NCBI RefSeq assembly: GCF_030272615.1
Contig: NC_081409.1
Span: 654,320,468-654,380,467, forward strand
From: Cryptomeria japonica
Taxonomy: Eukaryota; Streptophyta; Pinopsida; Cupressales; Cupressaceae
Length of the DNA stretch: 60,000 nt
Reading direction: 5' to 3'
The notes under the pieces are model-generated. The model was not told the origin of the DNA. It searched no databases and saw only the letters and a list, made by a program, of their open reading frames with translations. Position numbers and translations under genes: made by a program. Positions 1 to 10,884 of this stretch are shown piece by piece; the stretch's first letter is position 1; every line of letters starts with the position of its first letter.

Positions 1-16
1 TCCACCTAAGAGCAAT

Positions 17-751
17 TTGGAGCAACAAATCAAGGACTTACAAAAGAAAATGGAGGACATAAATACATTGAAGCCAACATACACAATGAGAGACATATGT
101 CCTTATCCATTTGACAAGAGCATTCCAATGCCTCCTTTTCCTACACACTTTGTGACGCCTAAATTTGATAAGTATAGAGGAAAAGGGGATCCTAAGGCAC
201 ACATAAGATAGTTTTTCACAGCTTGCATTGAGGTAGCAATAGAAGAGACATATTTGATGAGATTATTCCCACAACACCTAGGTGATCAAGCTATGGAATG
301 GTTCTCCCAGCTCCCACCTGGTATTAAGTCATGGGGTGATCTAGCAGAGGAATTTTTTCAACATTTCTCCTACAACATAGAGACAAACATATTAGTCACT
401 ACTTTGTGCAACACCAAGCAAAAAGAGGGAGAGTCTTTTGCATCATTTTTACAAAGATGGAGGAATCTAGCCAGCAGATGCTCTTGTGAAATTCCACAAA
501 AACAAAGGGTAGAGATGTTCAACCAGAATGTTAACAAAGACATTGGTTATAATTTAAGAAAAGCTTGTTTGTCCACCTTTAAGGACGTCATTGAAAAAGG
601 CTTAGTGACAGAAAAGGTCCTAATTGAAGAAGGAGTCATTAAGATATTCAAGGAAAACAAAGATGACTTTAAAGGAAAAGACAAGCCAAGATTTTGGAAT
701 AAAAACAAGAACACAGTCAATGATGGTGTTGTTGATGCCAATACAGTGTGA
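17..751 (+). pseudogene. Ty3/gypsy gag (capsid region), one stop
   Basis: The frame has a coiled N-terminal stretch (EQQIKDLQKKMEDINTL), a conserved lead-in with FPTHFVTPKFDKYRGKGDP, then the Retrotrans_gag core with WFSQLPPGIKSWGDLAEEFF and ESFASFLQRWRNLA. This order is diagnostic of plant Ty3 Gag. A stop at about 209-211 splits it just after AHIR; the next bases keep coding in the same frame (FFTACIEVAIEE) into the long ORF from 254. It would form the capsid shell that packages element RNA. The start lies at or beyond the window edge. It ends at a stop at 749-751, and coding resumes at 827. Confidence 0.87.
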
Positions 752-826
752 CCCAAATTTGATTTTTCCGAATCAAATCAGGTGAATACTCAAACAACTT
801 CTAAATCATGAAGGAAGTACACTCCA

Positions 827-1246
827 TTGGGAGAACCACTTGAGTCAGTTTTCAAAAAGCCAATGGCAAACAAGGTAATCACTATTCCAGATTTTCCTCC
901 ATATGAACCAAAGGTTAAACCAAATTGGTGGAATGATGATGAATATTGTGAATTTCATAAGAGCAAGGGTCATAAGACAGGAAATTGCCATCGACTGAAG
1001 AACATCATACAAGATCTCATTGATAGGGGTGACATTGAGATTGAAGGGCACTCATCCAATCAAGAACATGAGATGTTTAAGGAACCATTCCCAAAACATG
1101 ACAAAGGAAAAGCTAAAGTCACAAATGATCAAACCAACTATACCAGAGCATCCTACAACTATGATTCAACTATCAATCACATCTCGATGGACAATTACGT
1201 CTCTACCATTATCATCAATGACAAAAACCTTGAGAATTCTACCTAG
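827..1246 (+). pseudogene. Ty3/gypsy gag C-terminal part with zinc-finger-like motif
   Basis: Residues 39-62 carry WWNDDEYCEFHKSKGHKTGN, with C-x2-H-x3-GH and a further Cys, followed by CHRLKNIIQDLIDRGDIE. This short zinc-binding finger and helix sits between capsid and protease in many plant Ty3 elements, where it helps bind RNA. It is in line with the gag fragment upstream and with the protease downstream. The ORF ends at a stop after NLENST, though similarity to the linker that leads to the protease continues (TTRRGKITLQGGPAKN at about 1310-1360). No full-length frame survives. Confidence 0.75.
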
Positions 1247-1249
1247 AGA

Positions 1250-2112
1250 CACAAGATTGTCTTAAAAGGCATTGGATCTTCTTCCGTACCTACCTCTGAA
1301 TGTCATGTTACAACCCGTCGAGGTAAAATCACTTTGCAAGGTGGTCCAGCCAAGAACATCACTTCCTCATCAACCAAACTTGAGTATGAACTTGTAGAAC
1401 AATTAGGGAAGACACCCACGCTCATCTCCATTCTTGAGCTCTGATGCATATCCCCCACACATAAATCCATTCTTGACAAAATCTTGAGAGAAACTATCGT
1501 TCCTACTGATCCGAACATGGACCAGTTTCAAGCCATGATGGGATACCTTTCCATTCCACACTCCCTTACATTCACAGAAGCCGATGACGCCTCCGTAGGT
1601 CAGCCACATAATGGACCTTTACACATTGAAGCCTTCATACACAAACATCGAATAAAATGAGTCCTAATAGATGGAGGAGCAGGTCTAAACATTTGTACAT
1701 TGAGCACTATTAAACAATTGGGATATTCCGACAAAGTTGTAAATTCTACAAACAAAATTAACATCAAGGCATATGATGATGAAGAGCGTTCATCCAAAGG
1801 CACAATCACCTTACCTCTCAGAGTTGGGCCAGTTACAAAAGATGTGGTTGTCAAGTCCTAGACCTCGATCTCACATACAACATATTGCTAGGACGTCCAT
1901 GGATTCATGAGATGAACGCAGTACCATCTACATATCATCGATGTATCAAGTTTCCACACAATGGAGTTGAAGTGACCATCAAAGCTGACCCAAATCCATT
2001 CATATATTGCAACAATCTGCAATCTAGATCAGAAATAATAATACCAATCAATCGAAAAGTTGTTCGATCTTCAACATATGTGGATCCAGAGTCATTCAAA
2101 GCTTCTACATAA
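1250..2112 (+). pseudogene. Ty3/gypsy aspartic protease, frameshifted
   Basis: At about 1660-1700 one frame reads VLIDGGAGLNICT, the active-site loop of a retropepsin in its plant Tat/Athila form (DGG rather than DTG/DSG). About 60 residues on, another frame reads DLDLTYNILLGRPWIHEM, the conserved second half (ILLGRPW). A frameshift near 1855-1862 separates them, and stops occur near 1443 and 1659. The enzyme would cleave the element polyprotein. Downstream, the sequence runs into the linker that precedes RT in intact relatives. Confidence 0.78.
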
Positions 2113-2238
2113 AAAAAAATAGAGATCAAAGAAAAATTCAAGGTTAAAGACCTAGGATGTGGTGAGTATATCTTTCATGTTGAGCAACTCCCACTATCTC
2201 CTAAGGTATTAAGTCAGCAGGAACAATCTATAAACAAT

Positions 2239-3198
2239 TTGCAAGGAATTGGGTGTGAACCACCTAGTGTTGTGGCTACTAAGTTTGAATGCAAATCTCC
2301 TCTAGTGGTGCAAGCATCTCTTGATATCAATAGTCCTAAGAGTGGTTCTAGCGAAGAGTCTATTGAGCGTATCGCCAGCCCTCTTGATAACTCACAAAGC
2401 TTTACCATATCATCCACTCATTCCATTTCCACTCCTCTCCTAGACTTGGATCAACAAGAATTACAAAAGCCCTTACTCATTAGGGATAAAAAATCAAGCT
2501 TTGAAAAGAAAAATCTAAAAGTCAATAATAAAGAAAAGTCCTTTAGTCCAAATCAAAATCAAAAGCTATTGGACTCTGCAAAAATCAAATTCAAGGATAA
2601 AAATCATATGAAAAAAAAAGAAAAAAAGATGATCTCCCCTAATATCAAAATAACTGGGGGACAAAGTTCCACAATTTCAAGCCAAAAAGAATACTTGTTG
2701 ATCCTAAGTCTCCATCATGTCATGATACTTTCACTTCTTTTCGCAATTATAAGCCTTCATTCCACACATCCTTTCCCTTCTGGCAATACATCATGGACCT
2801 TTAATGGAACTTCCTCGAAGGACTTCATTGTCAGAGATGCCCAAACTTCTTTAGGTGACATGCATACAGGCTTGTGTATTCCACACACTAGTAATTCTAT
2901 CTCAGTTCCTTCATCAAGGAAGACAGTCACTCAAGATACACATCATTCAGTCAAGGAATGTTGTAGTTACAATCATAAGGTAAAGCCTCACACATTTGAG
3001 GTGGGTGCCTTGGTTCTTAGAGAAAACCCCAAAAATCAGCAAGACAGAGAGAAGAAGGGCAAGTTTGAACCAAACTGGCTTGGTCCTTACATCATTACAA
3101 CAGCATATGGATCTGGGGCATATCAGCTCTCAACTACAGAAGGTGAACCTTTGGAGGATCCTATCAACAACATGCACCTTCATAGGTTTTACACATAG
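2239..3198 (+). pseudogene. Deletion-fused ORF: post-protease linker joined to integrase C-terminus
   Basis: This 319-residue ORF is open, but it is a composite. Residues 1 to about 150 are the low-complexity Lys/Ser-rich linker that normally separates protease from RT. The last 75 residues are a textbook plant Ty3 integrase tail: FEVGALVLRENPKN, then GKFEPNWLGPYIITTAYGSG, then NNMHLHRFYT. RT, RNase H and the integrase zinc-finger/DDE core (normally more than 3 kb) are absent between them. The fused frame probably stayed open by chance. The deletion edges lie roughly between 2700 and 2940; short scrambled pieces (HHSVKECCSYNHKVKP) abut the tail. Confidence 0.8.
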
Positions 3199-4860
3199 CT
3201 CTTCAGAGTATCCTAATTCAAAAAAATACAAAAAAATTCAAAAATTTCAAAAATACAAAAAAAATTATAAAACAAAAAAATCGTTACTTGGTGAAAACTA
3301 GACAAACAGGCACCTTGTGACACAAATAAATAAATAAATAAATAAATAAATAAATATTGAAAAATTGAAAAAACAGAAAAACATTTTGTCCAACGGTGAA
3401 AACCACTTCGGTGGCGCCCTGGGCAAGTACCATGGTGAAAAATGGGTCACCAGCGCCATGTGTAGAGACATTGCTCCTCCTTCCTTCAGGATTCACTTTC
3501 ATCCTTTCACTTTGCACACACTCACAACCTATTCGTTCATAATAAACTTACCCATTCCCATCATGGCTTGTTACTGATCTACCCAAGATTGGTTAGCCAT
3601 TCATAGTAAATCTCCCTTTTCACGTCCCTTCCCATCCATAATAAATCAGATCCTATCTGTGGCTAAGGCAAATCCTACGTCTAGTGATGGGTGTGGAACT
3701 GAGAACATCACATGTTTCGAGGAGTACAATTTCTTCCAGCTTCCTTCAGTCTATCCGTGCACAATCCGTAATAAAGCAACATTTGCATCACAGATCCACA
3801 ATAAAGTTTCATCTTCTCCACAATAAAGTATTAGTTTCATGGATTCAGTCACTTTCAAATGAGACACAACAGCAACAATGGGCTTCAACAAATCAAATCT
3901 TTCAATAGACTCAGACAACATATGGTTCAGTGCTATCTATCCTTTTTGTGAAAGTAAACATTGTGACCACAATCAAATAAGACTTATACAAGTGACAAGA
4001 GACACTAAACTTGAGGACTACAGTGGATGTTGGTGTCGAGTCTTGGTGTTATTTTGATTTTATCTTTTGGTGACATGTCTTTTAGCTTTTCTAGGATGTC
4101 TTTGACTAGAGATTCTATCTCTAGGATGTCTTTGACTAGAAAGGCGAGGATGGGGTATCGTCACCTATTTTTCTTTGTTGTCTGTGGATTGTCTCTTAGT
4201 AATGCTATGAGTTGTCCAAGGATATGAGGACACTTTGAGTCTAGTATGACTTGGGGCATTCCTTGTTTGTGACTATCTTATCTCCATACAAATAGGTACA
4301 ATGACTTTCTGGGTCGAACATATGCCTCGATTGTCATAACCTACTTGCCATAATAAAGCTCAATGATGATAACGCACAAGAAGCTCTTTCACTTTCATAT
4401 CTTCTGTCTTCCATCCTCCTTTCTTGATTGACTTCCATCATCCTTCTCGAGTCCACGTAGCTTTCTATCACATGACTTAGTATAATGACACACCAAAAAC
4501 ATTTGCATTTCATGTAGTTGCACCTACATTACCACATATAAGCATTTCATACATACATATAGATATCACAACTGCATCACATCCTGCACACAACACCTAT
4601 TAGCACAATTTACATTTGCATTACATACATTCACATTTGCATCATGCATACACATATAAAACATAAAAGAACAAAAAAATATATTGCATTGCATCATATA
4701 CATATTTGCATCCATATCATAAGCATCACATAGAAACATACATCACATAGGTACGCATGCATATAGCTACCGCAAAGATGAATCATCTCATATATATATA
4801 TAAAGTGTCATGATACAATGATGTCAAAATCATATGGCTACAATCACCCATAGGTGTCCA
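3199..4860 (+). other. Non-coding 3' region of the Ty3 element
   Basis: No convincing coding sequence. Two related blocks sit at 3284-3322 and 3390-3430: both begin GGTGAAAAC and continue into a GGCACC or GGCGCC box, so they are probably diverged copies of one element-specific motif. Between 4490 and 4760 there is an A/T/C-rich tract with many CATTTGCAT, CATACA and CATCACAT words. A short (TA)n run is at 4793-4802. This is probably the 3' untranslated part shared by the sense transcript and the antisense PMD transcript. Confidence 0.5.
3323..3356. repeat. (AAAT)n microsatellite
   Basis: About eight uninterrupted AAAT units lie between the integrase end and the PMD relic. Confidence 0.95.
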
Positions 4861-5499
4861 CATCATCATACAAAAATGGTACAATACTGATACATAGGGA
4901 GCCCTCTACGGCTATGATGAACTCCCTCCCTCAGAGCTGGCTGACCTCGACGGAGTCTAAGCCCTAGAAGGGCCCGCCCCAAGATCATTTCTCCTGGCCC
5001 TTGTGTCCTCTGCAGCCACCCCTCCTGTCTCCCTATCCAGACATAAGAACCCACTGATCACTCCTGCCAACACTGTTGGTAGTGCTAATCCTATCTATGT
5101 CATCGTGTCCCATGCCATGTGTCCAACCCTCATCTCAAGTCCTAGATCCTGAAACTCTCAGCTCAATGCATCCCTGTCTCTGTCTCAATTGTAGGGTATC
5201 AACTCCCCATTGATCGGTATCCTATACACATCCTCTAAGGTGACTGTCATCTCACCCATCAGTAAATGAAAACTACAAATCTCTTAGTGTCATCTCTCAA
5301 CCAACGTAGTCAGCAAACCCATGTTCACTTGAAACTCGGGCACATACAGAATGTATCTCAGACCCATAACCTCAATGGCAGCCCTGTCCTCGAATGTCAA
5401 CTCTGGTCATAACCTCTGAGTCAATGGGAATCTCTCCCATGACTCTAGCATAGGCAAATACTCTTGTAGTCACACAAATCGATCATCTTAGTCCTAGTG

Positions 5500-5706
5500 A
5501 CACTCACTGTTCATCACAAAGTGTTGCTTCTATCCTAGTGGTACTCCCTGTTCATCACAAAGTACTATGTGTTTGGCACTCCCTATTCATCACAAAGTGC
5601 TGCTCACATTTGCACTCATTGTTCATCACAAAGTGCTACTCATATTTTAGATTCCCTGTTCATCAAAAAGTACTATATCTTGGTACTCACTATTCATCAC
5701 AAAGTG
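5500..5706. repeat. Six degenerate copies of a TTCATCACAAAGT repeat
   Basis: The word ACTCCCTGTTCATCACAAAG recurs, with small changes, near 5502, 5544, 5578, 5613, 5650 and 5684, at spacings of 34-43 bp. The array sits inside the antisense PMD relic, between its putative N-terminal exon and the domain, where an intron could be. It may have grown by slippage. Confidence 0.8.
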
Positions 5707-5723
5707 CCTTAATCTATCTTATC

Positions 5724-5913
5724 CTAGGGCCTCTGCTTGAGTGAATCCTCTTGAGAAGTTTCCTAATTGGCAACGTATGTTCTATCACAGAATTGTCAAT
5801 CCTAGCCCTATTTGTTATCCTATTCTTCCCTAGAGGACCTGTTTGAGTGTATCCTCTCAGCGGCTTATCCAATCGACAGAGTATGTTCATCACAGAACTG
5901 CCGATTTGACCTA
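5724..5913. repeat. Two diverged copies of an ~80-bp tandem repeat
   Basis: Segments 5724-5803 and 5831-5913 share CTAG...GCCTCTGCTTGAGTG..TCCTCT and TATGTTCTATCACAGAA (or GTATGTTCATCACAGAACTG), at about 107-bp spacing and roughly 70 % identity by eye. They adjoin the TTCATCACAAAGT array and share the 'ATCACA' core with it. Confidence 0.65.
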
Positions 5914-6434
5914 GAAGACACAAATTCACATTTTTAGACACAAACGTGCTTTCCTGACATAAAGGCACATTTATTACATTACCTAGTATGCACTAATGAC
6001 AACAATAAATGCATCAAAGTACAAGGACATTTTGTGGTACTTACTGGCTCTCCTGCCTCTGCTGGCCTCTGGAATCAACGAACGCGGTCGAATCTGTGAA
6101 CCAAAGCCATCACTGCTGACTGCTGCTACTCTTTTCTCTCTCTGTACTCTAATCTCTTGGAGGTGTAGATGACAATGAGGATGTATTTCCCTCATGGTCT
6201 ATCTTATAGACTACCCTAGCCCTCATTTCCCAAGTCAGTCTTCATTATCCCGTGACTCTGTCACTTTATCCGGTCAGTCCATTCTAGCTTCTCTTTCTTA
6301 TCGAGAGATTGTCTGCAATCTTTTTAGACATTTTCATCCAATCTCTCGAGGGGGCATATCATTCCCATCTTGGGGCAACTCTGTATCAGTTCATATTATC
6401 TTCTTTGAAACAACGCGACAAGCTGCATTGTCTC

Positions 6435-6448
6435 AAAGAGGGGCAAAA
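6435..6448 (+). promoter_or_regulatory. Polypurine tract of the Ty3 element
   Basis: AAAGAGGGGCAAAA lies directly against the TG of the 3' LTR. It is the expected RNase H-resistant primer for plus-strand synthesis, and it fixes both the LTR start and the element's plus orientation. Confidence 0.85.
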
Positions 6449-7236
6449 TGTAGACACCCAAAATTGTCTAGTCTAATTAAATAAATATTTTATTTATTTA
6501 ATTATCTAAGATTAATTCTTCTATTAATTATATAAATCTTTATTCATTTAATTAATTCATTTATCCTCTTCTACCCTTATTTCTCATTTAAATAAATACA
6601 TTTATTTATTTAAATTATCCTTTTCCTAAATTAAATAAATATCTTATTTATTTAATTGATCCCACTTCTTCTATTAATTATATAAATCTTTATTTAATTA
6701 ATTAATTCATTAACCTTTTCTACCCATGACACATGCCATTCATCTCTTAATTCATACACTACCTACCCCTTTCATTATTTTATTATTTCTTTTACCTACC
6801 CTCTAATCATAGCCAACCTCCTTTACACCTCTCAATCTTATCCCTCCATTTCATATAGTGTCTTCTATACAAGGAGATACTTCCTTCATTATCAAACCCT
6901 AATCAATCATCCTAATGACCTAACTACTTGATAAATTGACTACTTGGCATATGCGATCCTACTTGCAACCACATTTCGTTCTTTGTTGAGCTCTTGTGCA
7001 CATAAAATCTGAGAGCAAATACATCAAACAAGATCAATGGAGATAGGAAGAATGGAGATTCAAACCCTATTGCACATGTGATGGTATAATCTTTGTGATT
7101 TCATTTGATTTGCATTGTCTTAGGTAATCTTCATATGTTATGGTGGATCTTTGTTGTTGTTAGGCTAGGGTTTTGTGGTTGAATTCATTTAGCCTTTCAA
7201 TATCGTTATTATTGTTATTCATTTTCACCATAAACA
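6449..7236 (+). repeat. 3' LTR of the Ty3/gypsy element
   Basis: It begins TGTAGACACCC right after the polypurine tract. The best matching end is ...TTTTCACCATAAACA at 7236, giving a TG...CA unit of about 788 bp. The first 270 bp are extremely AT-rich and hold a 154-bp internal tandem duplication (starts at 6475 and 6629; shared core TTCTATTAATTATATAAATC). The right end is inferred, because the partner LTR is outside the window. Confidence 0.75.
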
Positions 7237-9330
7237 GTTACCAAAAAACTTGTTTGAGTCTGTTGTATGTGTTTACAAAATCATTCTTGTAGTTATACTG
7301 CTAAGCACTTCATGTATCACTTTCCTAACAAACCCCCCCTTTTGGTGTTGGTTCACACCCATGCTCAAATCTACTCAAATGGCTCACTCCACCCATCTAC
7401 ACACCCTCAATTTCTTCTCTTTGGCATTCAACCCTCTATTTCAGAGTGCTTTAGGGGTCTTTTTCATGGACAAGTAGGGGCAGAAAGGTTTTATTCCAGT
7501 TTTGATGCTCAAAATTTAGTTTAAGACCCATAGCCTTGGCTTACTCAACTAGGCAACCAAGGGTCAAAACCTCAAAAGGGGCTACACATTGTCCAAGGAA
7601 TTTTTTTCCAATAGTTTCACTTTTTAGATTGTTGTCACAAAGTTCCAAGGGTCCCCAAATCCTTCTTGGAATCGGGTACATGAAATTTGTGTGTTATGCA
7701 GTCAAAGGGCTACTAGCTTGTGGAGGGCTAATTGACCAATTTTTGTTGACCCTACCCAATGATGGGCTTCTCCTCCATAAAAATTGTTTTAGATGATGTG
7801 GAAGAGGTCATAGCAAGGATATTTTCATGGTTTTAGGTTCCACCAAGTTAGTTTAGTGACTGTCCAAAAAATTGGGCTTAAAAGTAGGGTTTTGGAGGGT
7901 TTTGAAGTGTAATCACTGGGTTTGCATTCTCATGCACCTCTTCAAGAGCCTAGATCTTAATAATTCCTTTGAAATGTCTTCAACATGTTTCCCCTACCTC
8001 TACCATACAAGCATTTTTCCAAACACTTGGCAAACAATTGAAAAATCAATAAAATTATCACTGTGAGAGTCAAAACGCTGCCCTTTTACCAATCAGCATC
8101 ATTACACTTTGAGACCTGCATAAAGAAGATTTTTGAATTGGACATACACCTAAATTTGGTATAAAAAAATTGGATAATCTCCTATTGCAATGCCTTCTTA
8201 GTTACAAGGCTTGGAAGTTGCTTCTGAAGCATTCCATAAACAAATTGACAACATAATTTAGAAAAACAGTGAACTCACTGTTTTGTTTACAATGTGAGAA
8301 TGATTAAATGGAACAAGCTATTCTAACACATCAACATGATGCTTCATAGCCTTGGTCACATGTCCAGACTTCTTCCTCATTCATTTGTTCACTCCAAATT
8401 ACTTTTGGATGCAAATCTTGAGTTTTAGTTCATGCTACTAGCCAAATAACCAATACTTGCCTGGTATTCACTCAAGTCCTTCTTCCAACCACACTCTTGG
8501 CGCAAAATAGAGCATATTTATAGTATATACATTATTTCCAACTTGACTAAATCCATTATGTGGGATCCCAGACTTGGGTTAGTCAAGTGGTGACATTTTA
8601 GAACTTCAAACCCTTAACAGGGCAACGAGCATTCAGTTTCCAAATAATTTTGTACAATCCAATTTACAAGAGAAACCAATACCAAAATCAACTAGAGAGA
8701 ATTATACAAATACTATTCACACTTCCCAAAGGTACAGTACAAACTATGGAGCTAGAGTATGAACTGTTTCATAAAGGAAGGAGAAACCAGTCATAAAAGC
8801 CAAAATTTCATGATTTCATTAAAAAAAAATCATGCTCATACAATCACCAACCTAATTCAAGGAAAAGGGAGGTATTTTTATATTCCATCCAATTAGTTAT
8901 CAAGCCCTATATGGACCTAAGGCTTTCACAACTACATTTTGCAAGAAAAGCCCACAAATGACAACTTTGACAACTTTTCAAGCCAAATGACAACTTTTCT
9001 TGCTCAATGAGGCATTTTTGACAATCTAACTTTGTCAACTTGTATAAAAAACTTTGATATGGATAAAAAAACTTATCAAACATGTTTCAATTCTCTTGAA
9101 GGTATTAGAATACCTTTTTGGCAATTTTGCACACTTTTGCCAAAATTGTCAACTCAAAGCCTGAAAGGCAAAACTTGATCTCTTGAGCGCAAAATGAGAT
9201 CAAAACAACTAAACATGACACAAAAAAACCTAAAACAACATTAAAAACCTAACACAAGAAATTACAAACAAGAAAACATTAAATACTCAAAAATGGGAGT
9301 TTTACTCAACTAGGTGCTCCTACACTAGTG
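7237..9330. other. No recognisable gene
   Basis: Short ORFs here (for example 7250-7524, 7536-7796) have no family motif and no codon pattern I trust. From 8930 to 9060 the words GACAACTTTT and TTTGACAA recur several times, giving a locally repetitive tract. It abuts the sharp left edge of the duplicated block at 9331. Confidence 0.5.
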
Positions 9331-10410
9331 AGCCTTCTCAAAAACATAGGTAGATACTCCCTCCTAATTCTCCCCTTGTTCTTCTCATACATTCTCACCA
9401 AAGCCTGGTTGCTGATCCCCTTAATAGTTGACCTATCCATTACAAAAAAATTCAGTGACTGCCTTTTGACAGATATCCAAAATAACCCATCTTTGAAGGT
9501 TTTTGACAGCAAGGATTGGGGGTTCAAATTTCTTAGGCAGCTCTTTGATTAAGATTGGCTCAACAAATATATTTCGTACTACTATCCTTCCTAGGTTCAA
9601 CTTCCAAGGGTTGGAGATTGGGGTAGGTTGTTCCTTGTTTCCATAGAAGGCATGCAAGATATCCCACCCCCTAAATTCCATTATGGCATCCCTACATCCA
9701 GCCTCCCTATCTCCCCACCAGGCCTTGAATGACTCCAATGAGCTAGAGCTGAGGAATAGGTCTAGAAAATCCTAGCTCAGTACTCGGATTGCTCTAGTCT
9801 GCCTCCTTGCCAATTCTTCTAATTTTATCATTGTTTCTCTTTCTACTCCAGTAGCTATTTTGGGAGGCTTAGCTAGTGCTATTGGTTCCTCTTGGGGTTG
9901 AGGGGTTTCTTCTGTAGTAGGGGGAGATTCAACCTTCTCTTTAGGAGGGGTTCTCTTCTTTGTTTCCTTCTTGTTTTATGGCTCCTTTTCCATCTTATTT
10001 GTAACTTCCTCCTTTTAAATCACTAGAGGGGTCAGTTGTGTAGGTATTTCTTCAGCGGAAGCTCTGGCCTCTCCATCCTTTTTTGATTTTCTTTTCTTAG
10101 GAGTAGGCTTCCTTTCCTTTGGGGTCGAGGCAAATTCCTTTGTTTCTTCCTCTGAAACCACAATTATAGCCCTCTTTTCTCCCCTCTTCCTCTTTTCTTT
10201 CTTGGGGGAAGCACTGGCTTCAGCCTCCTCATCTTTTACGAGAGATGGTTCAGGGTTTGTTCCAATAGTGGGGGCATCCTGTAATTCTTCCAGTGGGGCA
10301 ATTATGCTCAAAGGAATGACATGGGAAACACCAGGGACACTTGAGCTAGCTCCAGCCTCTTGGTCTTTCTCAGTATTAGGGTTTGCAGTTTTCTCAACAA
10401 GGGAGGCCAT
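9331..10410 (-). pseudogene. Unassigned large ORF, N-terminal part only (copy 1)
   Basis: The minus strand starts with ATG at 10410 (MASLVEKTANPNTEKDQEAG). An acidic, then strongly basic, low-complexity segment follows (SPKKEKRKRGEKRAIIVVSE, KKRKSKKDGEA), which looks like a disordered region with a nuclear-localisation-like basic patch. After a stop near 10015 coding continues in pieces: EFRGWDILHAFYGNKEQPTP at 9600-9700 and MYEKNKGRIRREYLPMFLRR at 9340-9440. The frame is cut at 9331, where the duplicated block ends. The same protein is longer in copy 2. I recognise no domain. It is probably element-encoded, because it is repeated and decayed. Confidence 0.5.
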
Positions 10411-10884
10411 AGCTATTTTATGGAGAGCATGAAATAAAATCCTAGGGCTCTAAAAACACCTATAATTCTCATCAACAATTCAACCAAATTTACATAGAGG
10501 GCACTCAAATTTTACTTACTAGTTAGCTACTTGTGTTTGGATGCCTTGAGACTGCTTGAATTCACATTCTGCTTGCTTTTCAATTGCTCTGCAATCTCTT
10601 GAATACTTGGTGAAGATGAATGTAGCAGAGTTTTCTCTTTTATTGCTCCACCATTAATTCCTTCATGCAAAGCAACGTTGTCGTTTTCTTCAAAATTTGA
10701 ATTTCTATCATAGATGATCATTTGGATGGCCATGACAAATCCTTGAGTTCCTCTAACCACTGAGTTGGCACCCTTTTATTCCATTTGGGCCACCTTTGCC
10801 TTTTATGTTGTGTCAATCACCACGCGGGGCAATAAATGCAATGAGTTCACCACATCCTCTTTCCCCGAACATCCATTTGGCACT

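Larger units (their letters stand above)
4860..6195 (-). pseudogene. Antisense plant-mobile-domain (PMD) ORF relic inside the Ty3 element
   Basis: Read on the minus strand, 5070-5480 gives, with stops, LQEYLPMLESWERFPLTQR, GLRYILYVPEFQVNMGLL, TTLVER, then LLMGEMTVTLEDVYRIPING and ELIPY. The pattern 'LVERW..ET..FHLP.GEMT.TL.DV...L.I.G' is the signature of the plant mobile domain (MAIN/MAIL1 family, PF10536). Members occur as host nuclear proteins and as passengers in MULE and Ty3 elements. A possible N-terminal exon is at 5983-6195 (minus; MREIHPHCHLHLQ...). Stops at several sites make it a pseudogene. It lies opposite to the element's own genes, between integrase and 3' LTR, so it would need its own promoter. 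The exon structure is a guess. Confidence 0.7.
1..7236 (+). mobile_element. Ty3/gypsy LTR retrotransposon, internally deleted, 5' end outside window
   Basis: Reading left to right on the plus strand there are a retrotransposon Gag domain, a CCHC-like finger, an aspartic protease with the DGG active-site form common in plant Tat/Athila-type elements, the C-terminal tail of an integrase, a long non-coding stretch holding an antisense ORF, a polypurine tract and a TG...CA LTR. Reverse transcriptase, RNase H and the integrase core are missing between about 2650 and 2950. Stops and frameshifts interrupt every coding part, so the copy is dead. The long region between integrase and 3' LTR (3.2 kb) is unusual for a simple gypsy element. 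The lineage (Tat-like) is inferred from the protease motif only. The 5' LTR, and so any target-site duplication, cannot be seen. Confidence 0.85.
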
